Source of the DNA: Gammaproteobacteria bacterium
Lineage (GTDB): Bacteria; Pseudomonadota; Gammaproteobacteria; Pseudomonadales; JAHEGP01
NCBI GenBank assembly: GCA_030618705.1
Contig: JAUXCW010000003.1
Span: 1-39,221 of the forward strand
Reading direction: 5' to 3'
DNA length: 39,221 bases
Translations under genes and position numbers: made by a program
Part shown: positions 7,362-15,604 of the stretch, piece after piece
Numbering within the stretch: the stretch's first letter is position 1
Layout of the letters: each line of letters starts with the position of its first letter
Notes under the pieces: model-generated
Told to the model about the DNA's origin: nothing
Databases searched by the model: none
What the model saw: the letters and a program-made list of their open reading frames with translations, nothing else

Positions 7362-9173
7362 CTACCACGCCGTATCACCAGCCGGTGCGGAATCGAGATA
7401 CTCATTGTGAGTGGCGACCGATAATTCATCCAGTCGGCGCTCGAGTTGTTCGAGAGAGGGCAGGCAGGGCAAGGCCGGGCCGAATGCGACGATCACCCCC
7501 CTGCCCTGTTTCCCGTCACGCTCGACCGGCCCCTGAATATCGTGCAGGTAGAACGGTACTATCACGGCCTCGCCCAGGGCACTGGCGATTGTATAATCCT
7601 CTTTAGTCAGCAGGCACACCGTTTCGCCCCGCGCCAACAGGCCGCTGATTGTTGCCCCGACCCCGCCGGGATCCGCTCCATCTTCGACAGGGATGACCCA
7701 AATCAATTTAAAGTACCAGCCAAGGCGCCAACGCCTGCAGACGTCGACTGCCATGACAAAACGAATGGGCCGCGGCGAGGCGATCTGCAAATACGTCCAG
7801 TCCAGCCAACTTATGCTATTACCCAACAAGAGCATACCGCCTCGCTCCGGGATATTGCGCATTCCCTGGACGCGCAGCCTGCACCGCCTGGAGGTCCGGT
7901 AGCCGAGTAGCAGGCGCACCAGCGACAGTGGCAGCTTGAACACGGTGTACAAGCTCCCGGCCAGGGCAACCAGCACCAGCAGGCCGAGGATCAATACGGC
8001 ACTGGCGCCCAGGTAAGAAAGCAGGACAGTCAAGGTTAAAAACCCCAACATGCCGATATTCTGTATCAGGTTATTGCCGGCAAGTACCTTGCCCATCTCC
8101 TGGTCTTTTGCATGGAACTGAATCAGTGCGTTGAGGGGCACGATAAAGAATCCACCCATGACGCCAATCATGATGAAGTTCAGGACATGCACCAGGTTGG
8201 TTTCGATTTGCGGGATAAAAACCAGGCCAAGGGTGAAACCGGCCGCCCCGAGGGGAATCAGCCCGACCTCGATATGGTGGCGGGACCATCGGCCGGCAAG
8301 TAATGATCCGAGCATGATGCCGATCCCGCTCGCCGCCAGGGTTCCCTGGATCACCACGGTATTGGTCTGGCCGAGGGATTCCTTGGCAAAGGCGGGAAAG
8401 GTCGCCAGCATCACCTGGCTGATCGACCAGAATATCATCAGGCCGCCGATGGAATACCGAATCATGGGTTGCCGCCATACCGGCCTGAGATTTTCCGCAA
8501 TGTCACTACCTCGCATGTAGCCCCGCCAATCAAAACTCATGTTGCTCTCTTCCCGCTCCAGCTCAGGCACCCGATAGGCAAAAAACAACTGGATCAGGCT
8601 GTTGGCCACCAGCATCCAGCCCACCGGAGCAATCGCACGAAGGATGGCGTCCTCGCTGCCGCGCATGGATGGGTCATAGCGGTATTCGAACAGGATGGAG
8701 TAGGCAAAGGTTCCCAGCAGGATGGCGATAATGGTGACGGCTTGCACGGCGCCGTTGCCCTCACCGAGGCGCTCTTTCCCCAGCATGATTTTTATATAGC
8801 CGTATTTTGCCGGGGAATAAAAAGCACTCTGTACGGCCAGCAGGAATGTCATGCAGAAAGCCGGGATAAACCAGCCCTGGTAATAACAGGCGGTTATCGC
8901 CAGTGTCAGCCCCACCGCAGCCCACGCCGCTATACGCATCACCCGGTTTTTCGGATATTTGTCGGAGATAAACCCCGCCGGGCTGAACAGCAGGATAAAC
9001 GGCAGCAGGATCAAGGCGTTGACGATGGCCGTCAACATGATCTGGGTATCGCCGTCGTAGACCTTGAATACCGTATTCTGGATGATGATCTTGTGCCCAA
9101 GATCGATAAAGGCGTTGAGGAATACCACGGCGATGTACGAGACAAAACCCGTGGTTCGAAGCAGAGTCCTCAT
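7362..9173 (-). CDS. LplT-like MFS transporter fused to a degenerate PlsC acyltransferase domain
   Basis: 603 aa. Residues 1 to about 410 are an MFS permease of the lysophospholipid transporter (LplT) type with about 12 membrane helices (e.g. SPAGFISDKYPKNRVMRIAA, the loop motif after helix 2). The C-terminal about 190 residues resemble the PlsC/Aas acyltransferase domain. Two catalytic motifs are damaged. The HX4D histidine is Ser453 in GNSISWLD (family form NHxSxxD). The FPEG motif is gone: VCLLTKEDY runs almost directly into IVPFYL, about 13 residues shorter than in E. coli Aas. The frame is continuous, so this is not a frameshift. Fused transporter-acyltransferases normally import and re-acylate lysophospholipids; here the flippase may survive without the enzyme. 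It starts 3 bases after the cysS stop, so it is in the glnS-cysS operon. Confidence 0.85.
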   Translation of the reverse strand: MRTLLRTTGFVSYIAVVFLNAFIDLGHKIIIQNTVFKVYDGDTQIMLTAIVNALILLPFILLFSPAGFISDKYPKNRVMRIAAWAAVGLTLAITACYYQGWFIPAFCMTFLLAVQSAFYSPAKYGYIKIMLGKERLGEGNGAVQAVTIIAILLGTFAYSILFEYRYDPSMRGSEDAILRAIAPVGWMLVANSLIQLFFAYRVPELEREESNMSFDWRGYMRGSDIAENLRPVWRQPMIRYSIGGLMIFWSISQVMLATFPAFAKESLGQTNTVVIQGTLAASGIGIMLGSLLAGRWSRHHIEVGLIPLGAAGFTLGLVFIPQIETNLVHVLNFIMIGVMGGFFIVPLNALIQFHAKDQEMGKVLAGNNLIQNIGMLGFLTLTVLLSYLGASAVLILGLLVLVALAGSLYTVFKLPLSLVRLLLGYRTSRRCRLRVQGMRNIPERGGMLLLGNSISWLDWTYLQIASPRPIRFVMAVDVCRRWRLGWYFKLIWVIPVEDGADPGGVGATISGLLARGETVCLLTKEDYTIASALGEAVIVPFYLHDIQGPVERDGKQGRGVIVAFGPALPCLPSLEQLERRLDELSVATHNEYLDSAPAGDTAW

Positions 9174-9176
9174 AGT

Positions 9177-10580
9177 CTATTCACGGGTCCAGCGCGTACC
9201 TTCCCGGGTATCCTCCAGCACCACGCCCTGGTCGGCAAGCTGTTGCCGTATACTGTCCGCCAGCGCGTAGTCGCGATCCTTTTTCGCCTGCTCTCGCTGC
9301 GATATCATCGCCCCTATCTCCTCATCGGCGAGACCGCCCTCCCCGCCGCTCCTGAGAAACGCTTCAGGATCGTCACCGAGCAAACCCAGCACGCCACCAA
9401 GACTTTTCAGCAGTGTCGCAAGGGTATCGACTTCGGCTGACGATTGTTGCTGGCGCGCGGAATTCAAATCCTTTCGCAGTTCGAACATCACCGCCAGCGC
9501 CACCGGCGTATTGAAATCATCGTCCATGGCTCTGCGAAACCGTTTGACGCAGTCGCTATCTCCGGGCAGATCCGACAGCGCCAGCACCGCCACATCGCCC
9601 AGGCCTCTCAGTGCGGTGTACAGTCCCCGCAACGCCTGTTTCGCCTCTTCCAGGTTATCCCGCGAGTAATTAATCGGGCTGCGGTAGTGGCTGCTGGTCA
9701 GCACATAGCGCACCACCTCCGCATGGTATGAGTCGAGAATCTCGCGAATGGTAAAAAAGTTGCCCAGGGACTTGGACATCTTCTCGCCATCCACTCTCAC
9801 CGCTCCCGCGTGCATCCAGTAGTTGACGAACTTGCAGGCGTTGGCGGCCTCTGATTGGGCAATTTCGTTTTCGTGGTGGGGAAAAGGCAGGTCCGGGCCG
9901 CCACCGTGAATATCAAAGTGATCCCCCAGACAGCTCCTGGACATGGCGGAACATTCGATATGCCAGCCCGGTCGCCCCCTGCCCCAGGGCGAAGGCCAGG
10001 ATGCCTCGCCCTGGGGCACGGCCTTCCACAGGGCAAAATCGCGATGATCACGCTTTAGCTCACCGGTCTCTATACGTGCGCCGGCCAATAATTCATCCGG
10101 GTTTTTACCCGACAGTTGACCGTAGTCGGCAAATTTATGCACCGCGTAATAGACATCGCCATTGCTTACGACATAGGCGTAGCCCCTCTCGACCAGAACT
10201 TCGATCATGGCGATGATATCGTCCATATGGGCGGTGGCGCGGGGTTCCTGATCCGGCGGCAACACACCCAGCCGGCTCTCGTCCTCGTGCATAAAATCGA
10301 TAAAGCGAGCGGTCAGCTCGCTGAAAGCCTCATGGTTATCACTGGCGCGATTGATGATCTTGTCGTCGACATCGGTGATATTGCGCACGTATTCCACCTG
10401 GTAGCCGACGGCCCGCAGATAGCGGGTGATGACATCAAAGGCCACTAAGACGCGAGCGTGACCGAGATGGCAGTAATCGTAAACCGTCATACCACAGACA
10501 TAGAGCCGTATTTTATTTGGCTCTATGGGCTCGAACAGCTGCTTGCTGCGAGACAGGGTGTTATAGATTTTCAGGGGCAT
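9177..10580 (-). CDS. cysS: Cysteinyl-tRNA synthetase
   Basis: Class I aminoacyl-tRNA synthetase that charges tRNA-Cys in the cytoplasm. 467 aa, close to the 461 of E. coli. The class I signature is HLGHAR (HIGH type) after the conserved [18 protein letters not shown], whose Cys is a zinc ligand. The second zinc Cys is in WHIECSAMS, and the remaining ligands are in the [20 protein letters not shown] region. KMSKS is present unchanged ([13 protein letters not shown]). The C-terminal anticodon-binding helices end [20 protein letters not shown]. It follows glnS by 24 bases and precedes the MFS gene by 3 bases. The order glnS-cysS near ppiB and lpxH matches Pseudomonas. Confidence 0.98.
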   Translation of the reverse strand: MPLKIYNTLSRSKQLFEPIEPNKIRLYVCGMTVYDYCHLGHARVLVAFDVITRYLRAVGYQVEYVRNITDVDDKIINRASDNHEAFSELTARFIDFMHEDESRLGVLPPDQEPRATAHMDDIIAMIEVLVERGYAYVVSNGDVYYAVHKFADYGQLSGKNPDELLAGARIETGELKRDHRDFALWKAVPQGEASWPSPWGRGRPGWHIECSAMSRSCLGDHFDIHGGGPDLPFPHHENEIAQSEAANACKFVNYWMHAGAVRVDGEKMSKSLGNFFTIREILDSYHAEVVRYVLTSSHYRSPINYSRDNLEEAKQALRGLYTALRGLGDVAVLALSDLPGDSDCVKRFRRAMDDDFNTPVALAVMFELRKDLNSARQQQSSAEVDTLATLLKSLGGVLGLLGDDPEAFLRSGGEGGLADEEIGAMISQREQAKKDRDYALADSIRQQLADQGVVLEDTREGTRWTRE

Positions 10581-10604
10581 CGCTGGCTTGCTCTCGCATA
10601 GGGT

Positions 10605-12275
10605 TCACCGCCGGGCAGTATCCTTCAGCCCGATGGTGCGATTAAAGACCGGATGTTGCTCACTGTGCGACCGGCGATCGGCAACAAAATAACCCACCCG
10701 CTCAAACTGAAAACCCTGCTCGGGGGTGGCCCGGGCGAGGCCCGGCTCGATGCGGCAGTTCTCCAGCACCTGCAGGGAGTCCGGGTTGATGTGCTCCGTC
10801 ATATCCTGGTCACCACTGCCCGGCGTTTCGCTCAGAAACAGCCTGTCATACAAATTGACGGTGGCCGTTTTACTGTGGCTCGCCGACACCCAGTGAATGA
10901 CGCCACGGGGCCTGATGCCCTCTGGAGGACTCTGGCCAACGGTGTCCGCCACCAGGCTGACCTCGAGCTCGGTAATCTCGCCGTTTTCACTTTTAACTAC
11001 TCGCTCGGCCTTGATGATGTAGGCGCCTCGCAGTCGGACATATTCACCCAGAACCAGACGCTTGAACTTTTTGCGTGACAGCGTGTTGTCCTCGCTGAAG
11101 TCCGTGCGCTCGATATACAACTCGCGGGTAAACGGCAGCTCTCGCTCTCCCAGCTCGGAACGGTCCGGGTGTGCCGGGGCGGAAATCAACTCGACCCCGC
11201 CATCGGCAAAATTGCTAACGATAATTTTTAGTGGCGAAAGAACACACATCGCTCGCGGTGCATTCTTGTTGAGGTCGTCACGAATGGCGAACTCCAGCAT
11301 ACCGACGTCTACAACCCCATCCGAGCGGGTCACTCCGATCATATCGCAGAAAGCTCGAATAGCCGAGGCGGTATAGCCGCGCCGTCGCAGGCCGGAAATG
11401 GTCGGCATGCGGGGATCATCCCAGCCGTCTACCCGCTCTTCATCGACGAGGCGCCTCAATTTTCGTTTGCTGGTCATGGTATAACTGAGATTGAGCCGGG
11501 CAAATTCGTACTGCACCGGTGTGGAGGGTACCGGCAATTCGTTGATAAGCCAGTCGTACAGGGGGCGATGGTCTTCGAATTCCAGCGTACAGATAGAGTG
11601 AGTAACGCCTTCGATCGCATCCTCCTGGCCGTGGGCGAAATCGTAGGATGGGTAGATATTCCACTTGTCCCCGGTTCGGTGATGGCTCGACTTCTTGATG
11701 CGATACAGCACGGGATCCCGCAGGTTCAGGTTGGGGGATGCCATATCGATTTTTGCACGCAGGGTAGCTGCCCCCTCGTCAATTTTTCCGACCCTCATCT
11801 GCTCCAGCAAATCCAGGCTCTGCTGCGGGCTGCGATCCCGGTACGGGCTGTTCACGCCGGCCTCGGTCAGTGTGCCGCGGTGCTCACGCATGGCCTGCGC
11901 ATCGAGTTCACAGACATAGGCCTTGCCCTGCTCTACCAGGTACTGGGCCCACTGGTACAAGGTATCAAAATAATCGGAGGCAAAGCGCACCTCTGCGCGC
12001 CACTCAAAACCGAGCCAGCGCACATCCTCCTCGATCGAGCGAACGTAGCGCTCCTCTTCCTTTTCCGGGTTGGTATCATCGAAGCGCAGGTTGCAGCCGC
12101 CGTTATACTCACGGGCCAGGCCGAAATTGAGGCAGATCGCCTTGGCGTGACCGATATGCAGATAGCCGTTCGGCTCCGGCGGAAAGCGTGTCAGCAGGGC
12201 ATCGATGCGGCCGGACTCGAGATCATCGGCAACAATTTGCTGGAGGAAATTAAGCGGTTTTTCAGTCTCACTCAT
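10605..12275 (-). CDS. glnS: Glutaminyl-tRNA synthetase
   Basis: Class I synthetase charging tRNA-Gln, 556 aa (E. coli 554). The HIGH motif is in [20 protein letters not shown]. The second class I motif is MTSKRKL, in place of MSKRKL in E. coli ([13 protein letters not shown]). The family stretch [18 protein letters not shown] follows, then the two C-terminal beta-barrels for the anticodon. Presence of GlnRS supports a gammaproteobacterial origin. The gene is divergent from ppiB across 220 bases (12276-12495) that must hold promoters for both. In that gap I see no strong -35/-10 pair and no operator-like palindrome. Confidence 0.98.
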   Translation of the reverse strand: MSETEKPLNFLQQIVADDLESGRIDALLTRFPPEPNGYLHIGHAKAICLNFGLAREYNGGCNLRFDDTNPEKEEERYVRSIEEDVRWLGFEWRAEVRFASDYFDTLYQWAQYLVEQGKAYVCELDAQAMREHRGTLTEAGVNSPYRDRSPQQSLDLLEQMRVGKIDEGAATLRAKIDMASPNLNLRDPVLYRIKKSSHHRTGDKWNIYPSYDFAHGQEDAIEGVTHSICTLEFEDHRPLYDWLINELPVPSTPVQYEFARLNLSYTMTSKRKLRRLVDEERVDGWDDPRMPTISGLRRRGYTASAIRAFCDMIGVTRSDGVVDVGMLEFAIRDDLNKNAPRAMCVLSPLKIIVSNFADGGVELISAPAHPDRSELGERELPFTRELYIERTDFSEDNTLSRKKFKRLVLGEYVRLRGAYIIKAERVVKSENGEITELEVSLVADTVGQSPPEGIRPRGVIHWVSASHSKTATVNLYDRLFLSETPGSGDQDMTEHINPDSLQVLENCRIEPGLARATPEQGFQFERVGYFVADRRSHSEQHPVFNRTIGLKDTARR

Positions 12276-12495
12276 GGAGATTCCAGTTTCCGATGGTTTG
12301 AAAGAGCGCGATTATAGCGGTACTGGCCGGGCCATTAAACCACGAAAGCCACGGCATGGAACGGTTCAGCGGGGTTTGGGGCAAATCCGCCGGATTTTAG
12401 ACCGGGGCCGGCGTCAAAAATCGGGCGACAGATTTTCCTTTTACAGTGCCAGGGCTTATCATCTGCCCGCTCAATCAACCACGGGAATAGCCTGT

Positions 12496-13005
12496 ATGAT
12501 CACTCTACACACCAATCACGGCGATATCGTCATCGAACTGGATTTCGACAAAGCGCCGGCCAGCTCAGCCAATTTTCTCGCCTACGCCCGGGACGGCTTT
12601 TTTGACGGCACCATTTTCCACCGGGTGATCAATGACTTTATGATCCAGGGTGGCGGATTTGACCCCCAAATGAACCAGAAGGCGACCCGGGAAAACATCG
12701 AAAACGAGGCCGACAATGGACTGAAAAACGATATCGGCACCATCGCCATGGCCCGCACCATGGAACCCCACTCCGCCAGTGCGCAGTTCTTCATCAATAT
12801 CAAGAATAATAATTTCCTCAATCACACCGGCAAGAACAGCCAGGGCTGGGGTTACGCCGTCTTCGGCAAAGTGACCGATGGAATGGACACGGTCGATTCC
12901 ATCAAAGCCGTTGCCACCGGTAATAAGGGTGGTCACCAGGACGTACCCCTGGACGACGTGCTTATCGAAAGCGTCACGATCAGCGATGCCTATGCCGATA
13001 AATGA
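12496..13005 (+). CDS. ppiB: Cytoplasmic peptidyl-prolyl cis-trans isomerase B (cyclophilin)
   Basis: Cyclophilin that speeds proline isomerisation during folding. 169 aa from ATG 12496 (E. coli PpiB 164). The tracked start at 12205 lies inside glnS on the other strand and adds unrelated sequence. The product begins [16 protein letters not shown], and GGAA lies about 9 bases upstream (ACGGGAATAG). Active-site segments are present: [15 protein letters not shown] (catalytic Arg), SASAQFFIN and [10 protein letters not shown]. No signal peptide, so cytoplasmic. The stop overlaps the lpxH start (ATGA), indicating translational coupling, as in the Pseudomonas ppiB-lpxH pair. Confidence 0.97.
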   Translation: MITLHTNHGDIVIELDFDKAPASSANFLAYARDGFFDGTIFHRVINDFMIQGGGFDPQMNQKATRENIENEADNGLKNDIGTIAMARTMEPHSASAQFFINIKNNNFLNHTGKNSQGWGYAVFGKVTDGMDTVDSIKAVATGNKGGHQDVPLDDVLIESVTISDAYADK

Positions 13006-13748
13006 GCGCTCTGCTTATCGCTGACCTGCACCTGTCCCCGGAGCGCCCGGCGGTGAGCCGGGCGTTCCAGGATTTTTTGCAGCAGCGAGCCTCCGGCGCC
13101 GAAGCGCTGTATATACTCGGCGACCTCTTTGAAGCGTGGATTGGCGACGACGACCCCTCGCCCCTCTCTCGAGAAATCGTCTCCGGCCTGCGCCGTCTCA
13201 GCGACCGGGGCACGGCATTATATTTTCAACAGGGCAACCGCGATTTCCTCGTCGGCCGTCGCTTTTGCCGGGAAACCGGCGCCACACTGTTACCCGACGA
13301 GTATATTGCGGACATCAACGGCCAGCGGGTTTTATTGATGCACGGGGATACGCTGTGTCTCGACGACCAGGCCTATCAGCGATTTCGCCGCAAAGTCCGC
13401 AACCCGGCTTATAAGTGGGTACTTTCCCATCTACCGCTTAAAAAGCGGCTGAAAATCGCCGCCGACTGGCGCGCGCGAAGTATGTCCGTCAACTCCAACA
13501 AGGCAACGGGCATAATGGATGTCAGCCCACAGGAGGTTGTGCGACTGATGCAATTGCACGGTGTGCAAACCCTGATTCACGGCCATACCCACCGGCCGGC
13601 AATTCACCAGGTCCCATTAGGGGGCGAGACTACAGGCACACGCCTGGTACTGGGCGACTGGGGAGAGAAGTGCTGGGCCATCGAAGCGGATGGAAAACAC
13701 TTTGACTTGCAGAGTTGGGCTATCGAGGGTGAACACACCTTCCTTTAG
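13002..13748 (+). CDS. lpxH: UDP-2,3-diacylglucosamine pyrophosphohydrolase
   Basis: Fourth step of lipid A synthesis: cleaves UDP-2,3-diacylglucosamine to lipid X and UMP at the inner face of the inner membrane. 248 aa. The dimetal calcineurin-like site is complete: Asp8 and His10 (IADLHLS), Asp41 ([12 protein letters not shown]), Asn79 (QGNRDF), His114 (MHGDTLC), and His195/His197 (HGHTHRP), the same numbering as E. coli LpxH. The ATG lies in the last codons of ppiB with a 4-base overlap. Downstream, 13749-13842 contains a short stem-loop (13779-13795) and then the SD of the next gene. Confidence 0.97.
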   Translation: MSALLIADLHLSPERPAVSRAFQDFLQQRASGAEALYILGDLFEAWIGDDDPSPLSREIVSGLRRLSDRGTALYFQQGNRDFLVGRRFCRETGATLLPDEYIADINGQRVLLMHGDTLCLDDQAYQRFRRKVRNPAYKWVLSHLPLKKRLKIAADWRARSMSVNSNKATGIMDVSPQEVVRLMQLHGVQTLIHGHTHRPAIHQVPLGGETTGTRLVLGDWGEKCWAIEADGKHFDLQSWAIEGEHTFL

Positions 13749-13778
13749 TCAAATAATGCTTCCTTAAACCAGAGTACC

Positions 13779-13795
13779 GACAGCGGGAAGCTGTC
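13779..13795. other. Short stem-loop downstream of lpxH
   Basis: GACAGC and GCTGTC form a perfect 6-bp stem around GGGAA, 30 bases after the lpxH stop. No T-run follows, so it is at best a weak terminator or an mRNA 3'-end stabiliser. Confidence 0.3.
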
Positions 13796-13842
13796 CGCGG
13801 CCATCGCCCGGGCTTTGATTCTTCCAGGAGGCTATCACCACT

Positions 13843-14286
13843 ATGATTGACACCTCGACCAGCAGCCTGAAAATACTGGCGGCGGTGCTGTGGTATAGCG
13901 GTGGCCTGGTGTTATTGTTCAAGGGCGGCAGTTTACTGTGGCAGGCTGTGGCCCTGCGCCAGGGGCTGGGCTGGCCTGCGTTAGCGCTGATAAGCGCACT
14001 GCTGATCGGCAGCCTGAAGGTGCGCTTTATCTTCAGTAAGAGTTGTCGCAATAACCTCAGGCGCATTGACCAGCTGCCGCGACCCCGGTGGTGGCAGTTT
14101 TATCGGCCCGGATTTTTGCTGTTTTTGTGCGCTATGATTGTGCTGGGCCGTTACTTGTCGGTCTCCGCCCAGGGTAACTACGCCGGCCTGCTTGGGATGG
14201 CCACCCTGGATTTGTCACTGGCAACAGCCTTATTGGGTAGTAGCTACGTGTTTTGGCAAGCTCCCGTGCAAGCATCTTCCCGTTAG
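13843..14286 (+). CDS. Small integral membrane protein, function unknown
   Basis: 147 aa with about four hydrophobic helices: around residues 9-28 (ILAAVLWYSGGLVLLFKG), 42-58 (GWPALALISALLIGSLKV), 84-104 (FYRPGFLLFLCAMIVLGR) and 113-138 (GLLGMATLDLSLATALLGSS). A short basic loop (SKSCRNNLRRIDQLPRPRW) separates the second and third helices. AGGAGG lies 11 bases before the ATG, a strong if slightly distant site. I do not recognise the family. It lies 94 bases after lpxH on the same strand and could be read through from it, but nothing ties it to lipid A. Confidence 0.75.
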   Translation: MIDTSTSSLKILAAVLWYSGGLVLLFKGGSLLWQAVALRQGLGWPALALISALLIGSLKVRFIFSKSCRNNLRRIDQLPRPRWWQFYRPGFLLFLCAMIVLGRYLSVSAQGNYAGLLGMATLDLSLATALLGSSYVFWQAPVQASSR

Positions 14287-14328
14287 ACCCTGGTAATAGC
14301 AGGGTCAACACTGCACAGTAATTTTTTT
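14286..14328 (+). terminator. Possible terminator: 7-bp hairpin with a distal T-run
   Basis: GACCCTG (14286-14292) pairs perfectly with CAGGGTC (14300-14306) around a 7-base loop, starting at the last base of the preceding stop codon. Seven T follow at 14322-14328, 15 bases after the stem, further than in a classic intrinsic terminator. It may still end the lpxH-side transcript. Confidence 0.35.
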
Positions 14329-14332
14329 GCAT

Positions 14333-14533
14333 CTAGCGGGGCTTGCTTCGGTCGACTCGATACTCGCGCTCAACATAGTCCACCCGCAGCCACCAGAGCC
14401 ATGAGTCAGAGAGAATTTGCATGCAACGTCGCTCGAGTTCTTGCCGTCGGCAAATCACCTCATCTGAAACATCGTCCGCCAGGCGGCGTTCAGAGATTCT
14501 TCGGTCTGTGAAAATGTCGTATACCATAGCCAT
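14333..14533 (-). CDS. Possible small protein, 66 aa, unrecognised
   Basis: An ORF of 66 codons between the four-helix protein and miaE. It is rich in Arg and Glu with a run of tryptophans (DSWLWWLRVDY) and begins MAMVYDIFTDRRISERR. A second in-frame ATG is two codons in. No clear Shine-Dalgarno site is upstream (closest GGGAC about 13 bases away). Nothing overlaps it on the other strand, so it is not a shadow, but short ORFs arise by chance. It has no membrane helix or signal. Not recognised. Confidence 0.35.
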   Translation of the reverse strand: MAMVYDIFTDRRISERRLADDVSDEVICRRQELERRCMQILSDSWLWWLRVDYVEREYRVDRSKPR

Positions 14534-14630
14534 ACGCTAACAAAAGTCCCGTTGGCTGTCAGCGGAAATAGATCACACTTTCCATGGTAACTTCCGACAT
14601 TGATCACGCGTGCAAGGGTGTCGCCGACCC

Positions 14631-15248
14631 CTATGCGGGAACACCGCTATGGAAGCGAAATTCCTCGTCCACCGACTCTATGAGCTCCCCTTCGACCTGT
14701 CGGAACAAGGCAATTCGCGGCTCAAGTTCTTCATCGGCGTACTTGCGCGCAAGTTCCAGGTAGTCCAGGTAATGGCGTGATTCGGATTTGAGCAGGGACA
14801 GATAAAAGGTTTGTAATTCCTCGTCCAGCAGTGGGGCCAGGGCCGCGAAGCGCTCGCAGGAGCGCGCCTCGATAAAAGCGCCGACCACCAGCATATCGAC
14901 CAGCCGTGCGGGCTCATGGGTGCGGATGTGCTGGCGCAATGAACCGGCGTAGCGTGAGGGCGAAACATGCACGTAGTCCACGTCACGGGCCATCATCAAG
15001 GCCAGGACTTGCTCGAAATGACGCAGCTCCTCCCGGGCCAGGCGGGACATCCTGTTCAACAGGTCGCCGCGGTCGATGTAGCGGTAGATCATGTTCAGCG
15101 CGGTGCTGGCCGCCTTCTTTTCACAATTCGCGTGGTCTATCAGCAATATTGACGGGTTCGCGAGCGCCCACTCGAGCCACGGTTCCGGAGTAGCACAAGC
15201 GAGAAACCGGTGAATTTCCTTTAACTGGGTCATAAGATGGCCGGCCAT
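14631..15248 (-). CDS. miaE: tRNA-(2-methylthio-N6-isopentenyladenosine-37) hydroxylase
   Basis: Ferritin-like di-iron monooxygenase that hydroxylates ms2i6A37 in tRNAs reading UNN codons. The ligands are visible in order: Glu in DHANCEKKAAS, Glu..His in REELRHFEQV, Glu in GAFIEARSCERF, and Glu..His in KSESRHYLDYL. The tracked start (15317) lies inside a TATAAT box (15316-15321) and adds a tail that does not fit the family. ATG 15248 (205 aa) or ATG 15233 (200 aa, MTQLKEIHRFLAC) is more likely; neither has a strong SD. This is the short form, as in Pseudomonas, rather than the longer Salmonella protein. It is divergent from acnB. Confidence 0.9.
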   Translation of the reverse strand: MAGHLMTQLKEIHRFLACATPEPWLEWALANPSILLIDHANCEKKAASTALNMIYRYIDRGDLLNRMSRLAREELRHFEQVLALMMARDVDYVHVSPSRYAGSLRQHIRTHEPARLVDMLVVGAFIEARSCERFAALAPLLDEELQTFYLSLLKSESRHYLDYLELARKYADEELEPRIALFRQVEGELIESVDEEFRFHSGVPA

Positions 15249-15315
15249 TGTTCCGGGGGCGCAGTATACCGGCCGGCTTCTCGCAGGGGAACCCTCTACA
15301 CGATCAATAACTAAC

Positions 15316-15321
15316 ATTATA
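15316..15321 (-). promoter_or_regulatory. Probable -10 box of miaE promoter
   Basis: On the minus strand the sequence reads TATAATG, a consensus -10 whose last base is the middle of the upstream candidate start codon region. The -35 17 bases upstream is poor (ATAACA). Transcription would then begin near 15309, so translation must start further in, supporting ATG 15248 or 15233. Confidence 0.4.
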
Positions 15322-15369
15322 TATATTCTGTATCATATTGTTATATATGTGTTTTATATAATCACATAT

Positions 15370-15387
15370 TTAATACCATGGTATTAA
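15370..15387. repeat. 18-bp perfect palindrome, candidate operator for miaE/acnB
   Basis: TTAATACCATGGTATTAA is identical to its reverse complement across 18 bases. It lies about 120 bases upstream of the acnB -35 and 50 bases upstream of the miaE -10, suited to bind a dimeric regulator. The half-site TTAATACCA is not one I can assign to a known regulator. Confidence 0.55.
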
Positions 15388-15505
15388 CCAGCCGCTGCCC
15401 GAAGAGCCTGTCAGCGAGCACTCACACAATCGACCACGATGCCGCGCCTGGCCGTGCCCTGCAGGGAGCCGCAAGAAAAGTAGTGGCGAATTTATCAGGA
15501 CCGCC

Positions 15506-15534
15506 TTAACTTGAAGCCCTCGTTTCGTTATAAT
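15506..15534 (+). promoter_or_regulatory. Sigma70-type promoter of acnB
   Basis: TTAACT (15506-15511) and a perfect TATAAT (15529-15534) are separated by exactly 17 bases. The expected start near 15541 leaves a leader of about 60 bases before the acnB ATG at 15605. Confidence 0.55.
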
Positions 15535-15604
15535 TTCGCACCGCTTTTGATGGCCGCACCTGCACCCCGGGTATCGGCTGCCAACCCGTCAACCAGAGGA
15601 AACC

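Larger units (their letters stand above)
15249..15604. promoter_or_regulatory. miaE-acnB divergent control region, AT-rich core
   Basis: 356 bases without a gene, counted from the preferred miaE start. About 15300-15390 is strikingly AT-rich (runs such as TTATATATATTC and GTTTTATATAATC) in otherwise GC-rich DNA. It contains a minus-strand -10 box for miaE, an 18-bp palindrome, and closer to acnB a sigma70-type promoter. The part between the palindrome and the acnB promoter (15390-15500) shows nothing I can name. Confidence 0.6.

Noticed and set aside
7560-7620. Frameshift as the cause of the missing FPEG motif in the MFS-PlsC fusion
   Set aside because: The flanking family segments are in the same continuous frame, so a deletion or divergence fits better than a frameshift.
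8469-9440. 323-codon plus-strand ORF opposite the MFS gene and cysS
   Set aside because: Hydrophilic shadow spanning two genes; no motif.
12205-12495. N-terminal extension of ppiB in the ORF track
   Set aside because: It runs over the start of the divergent glnS; the cyclophilin domain begins at ATG 12496.
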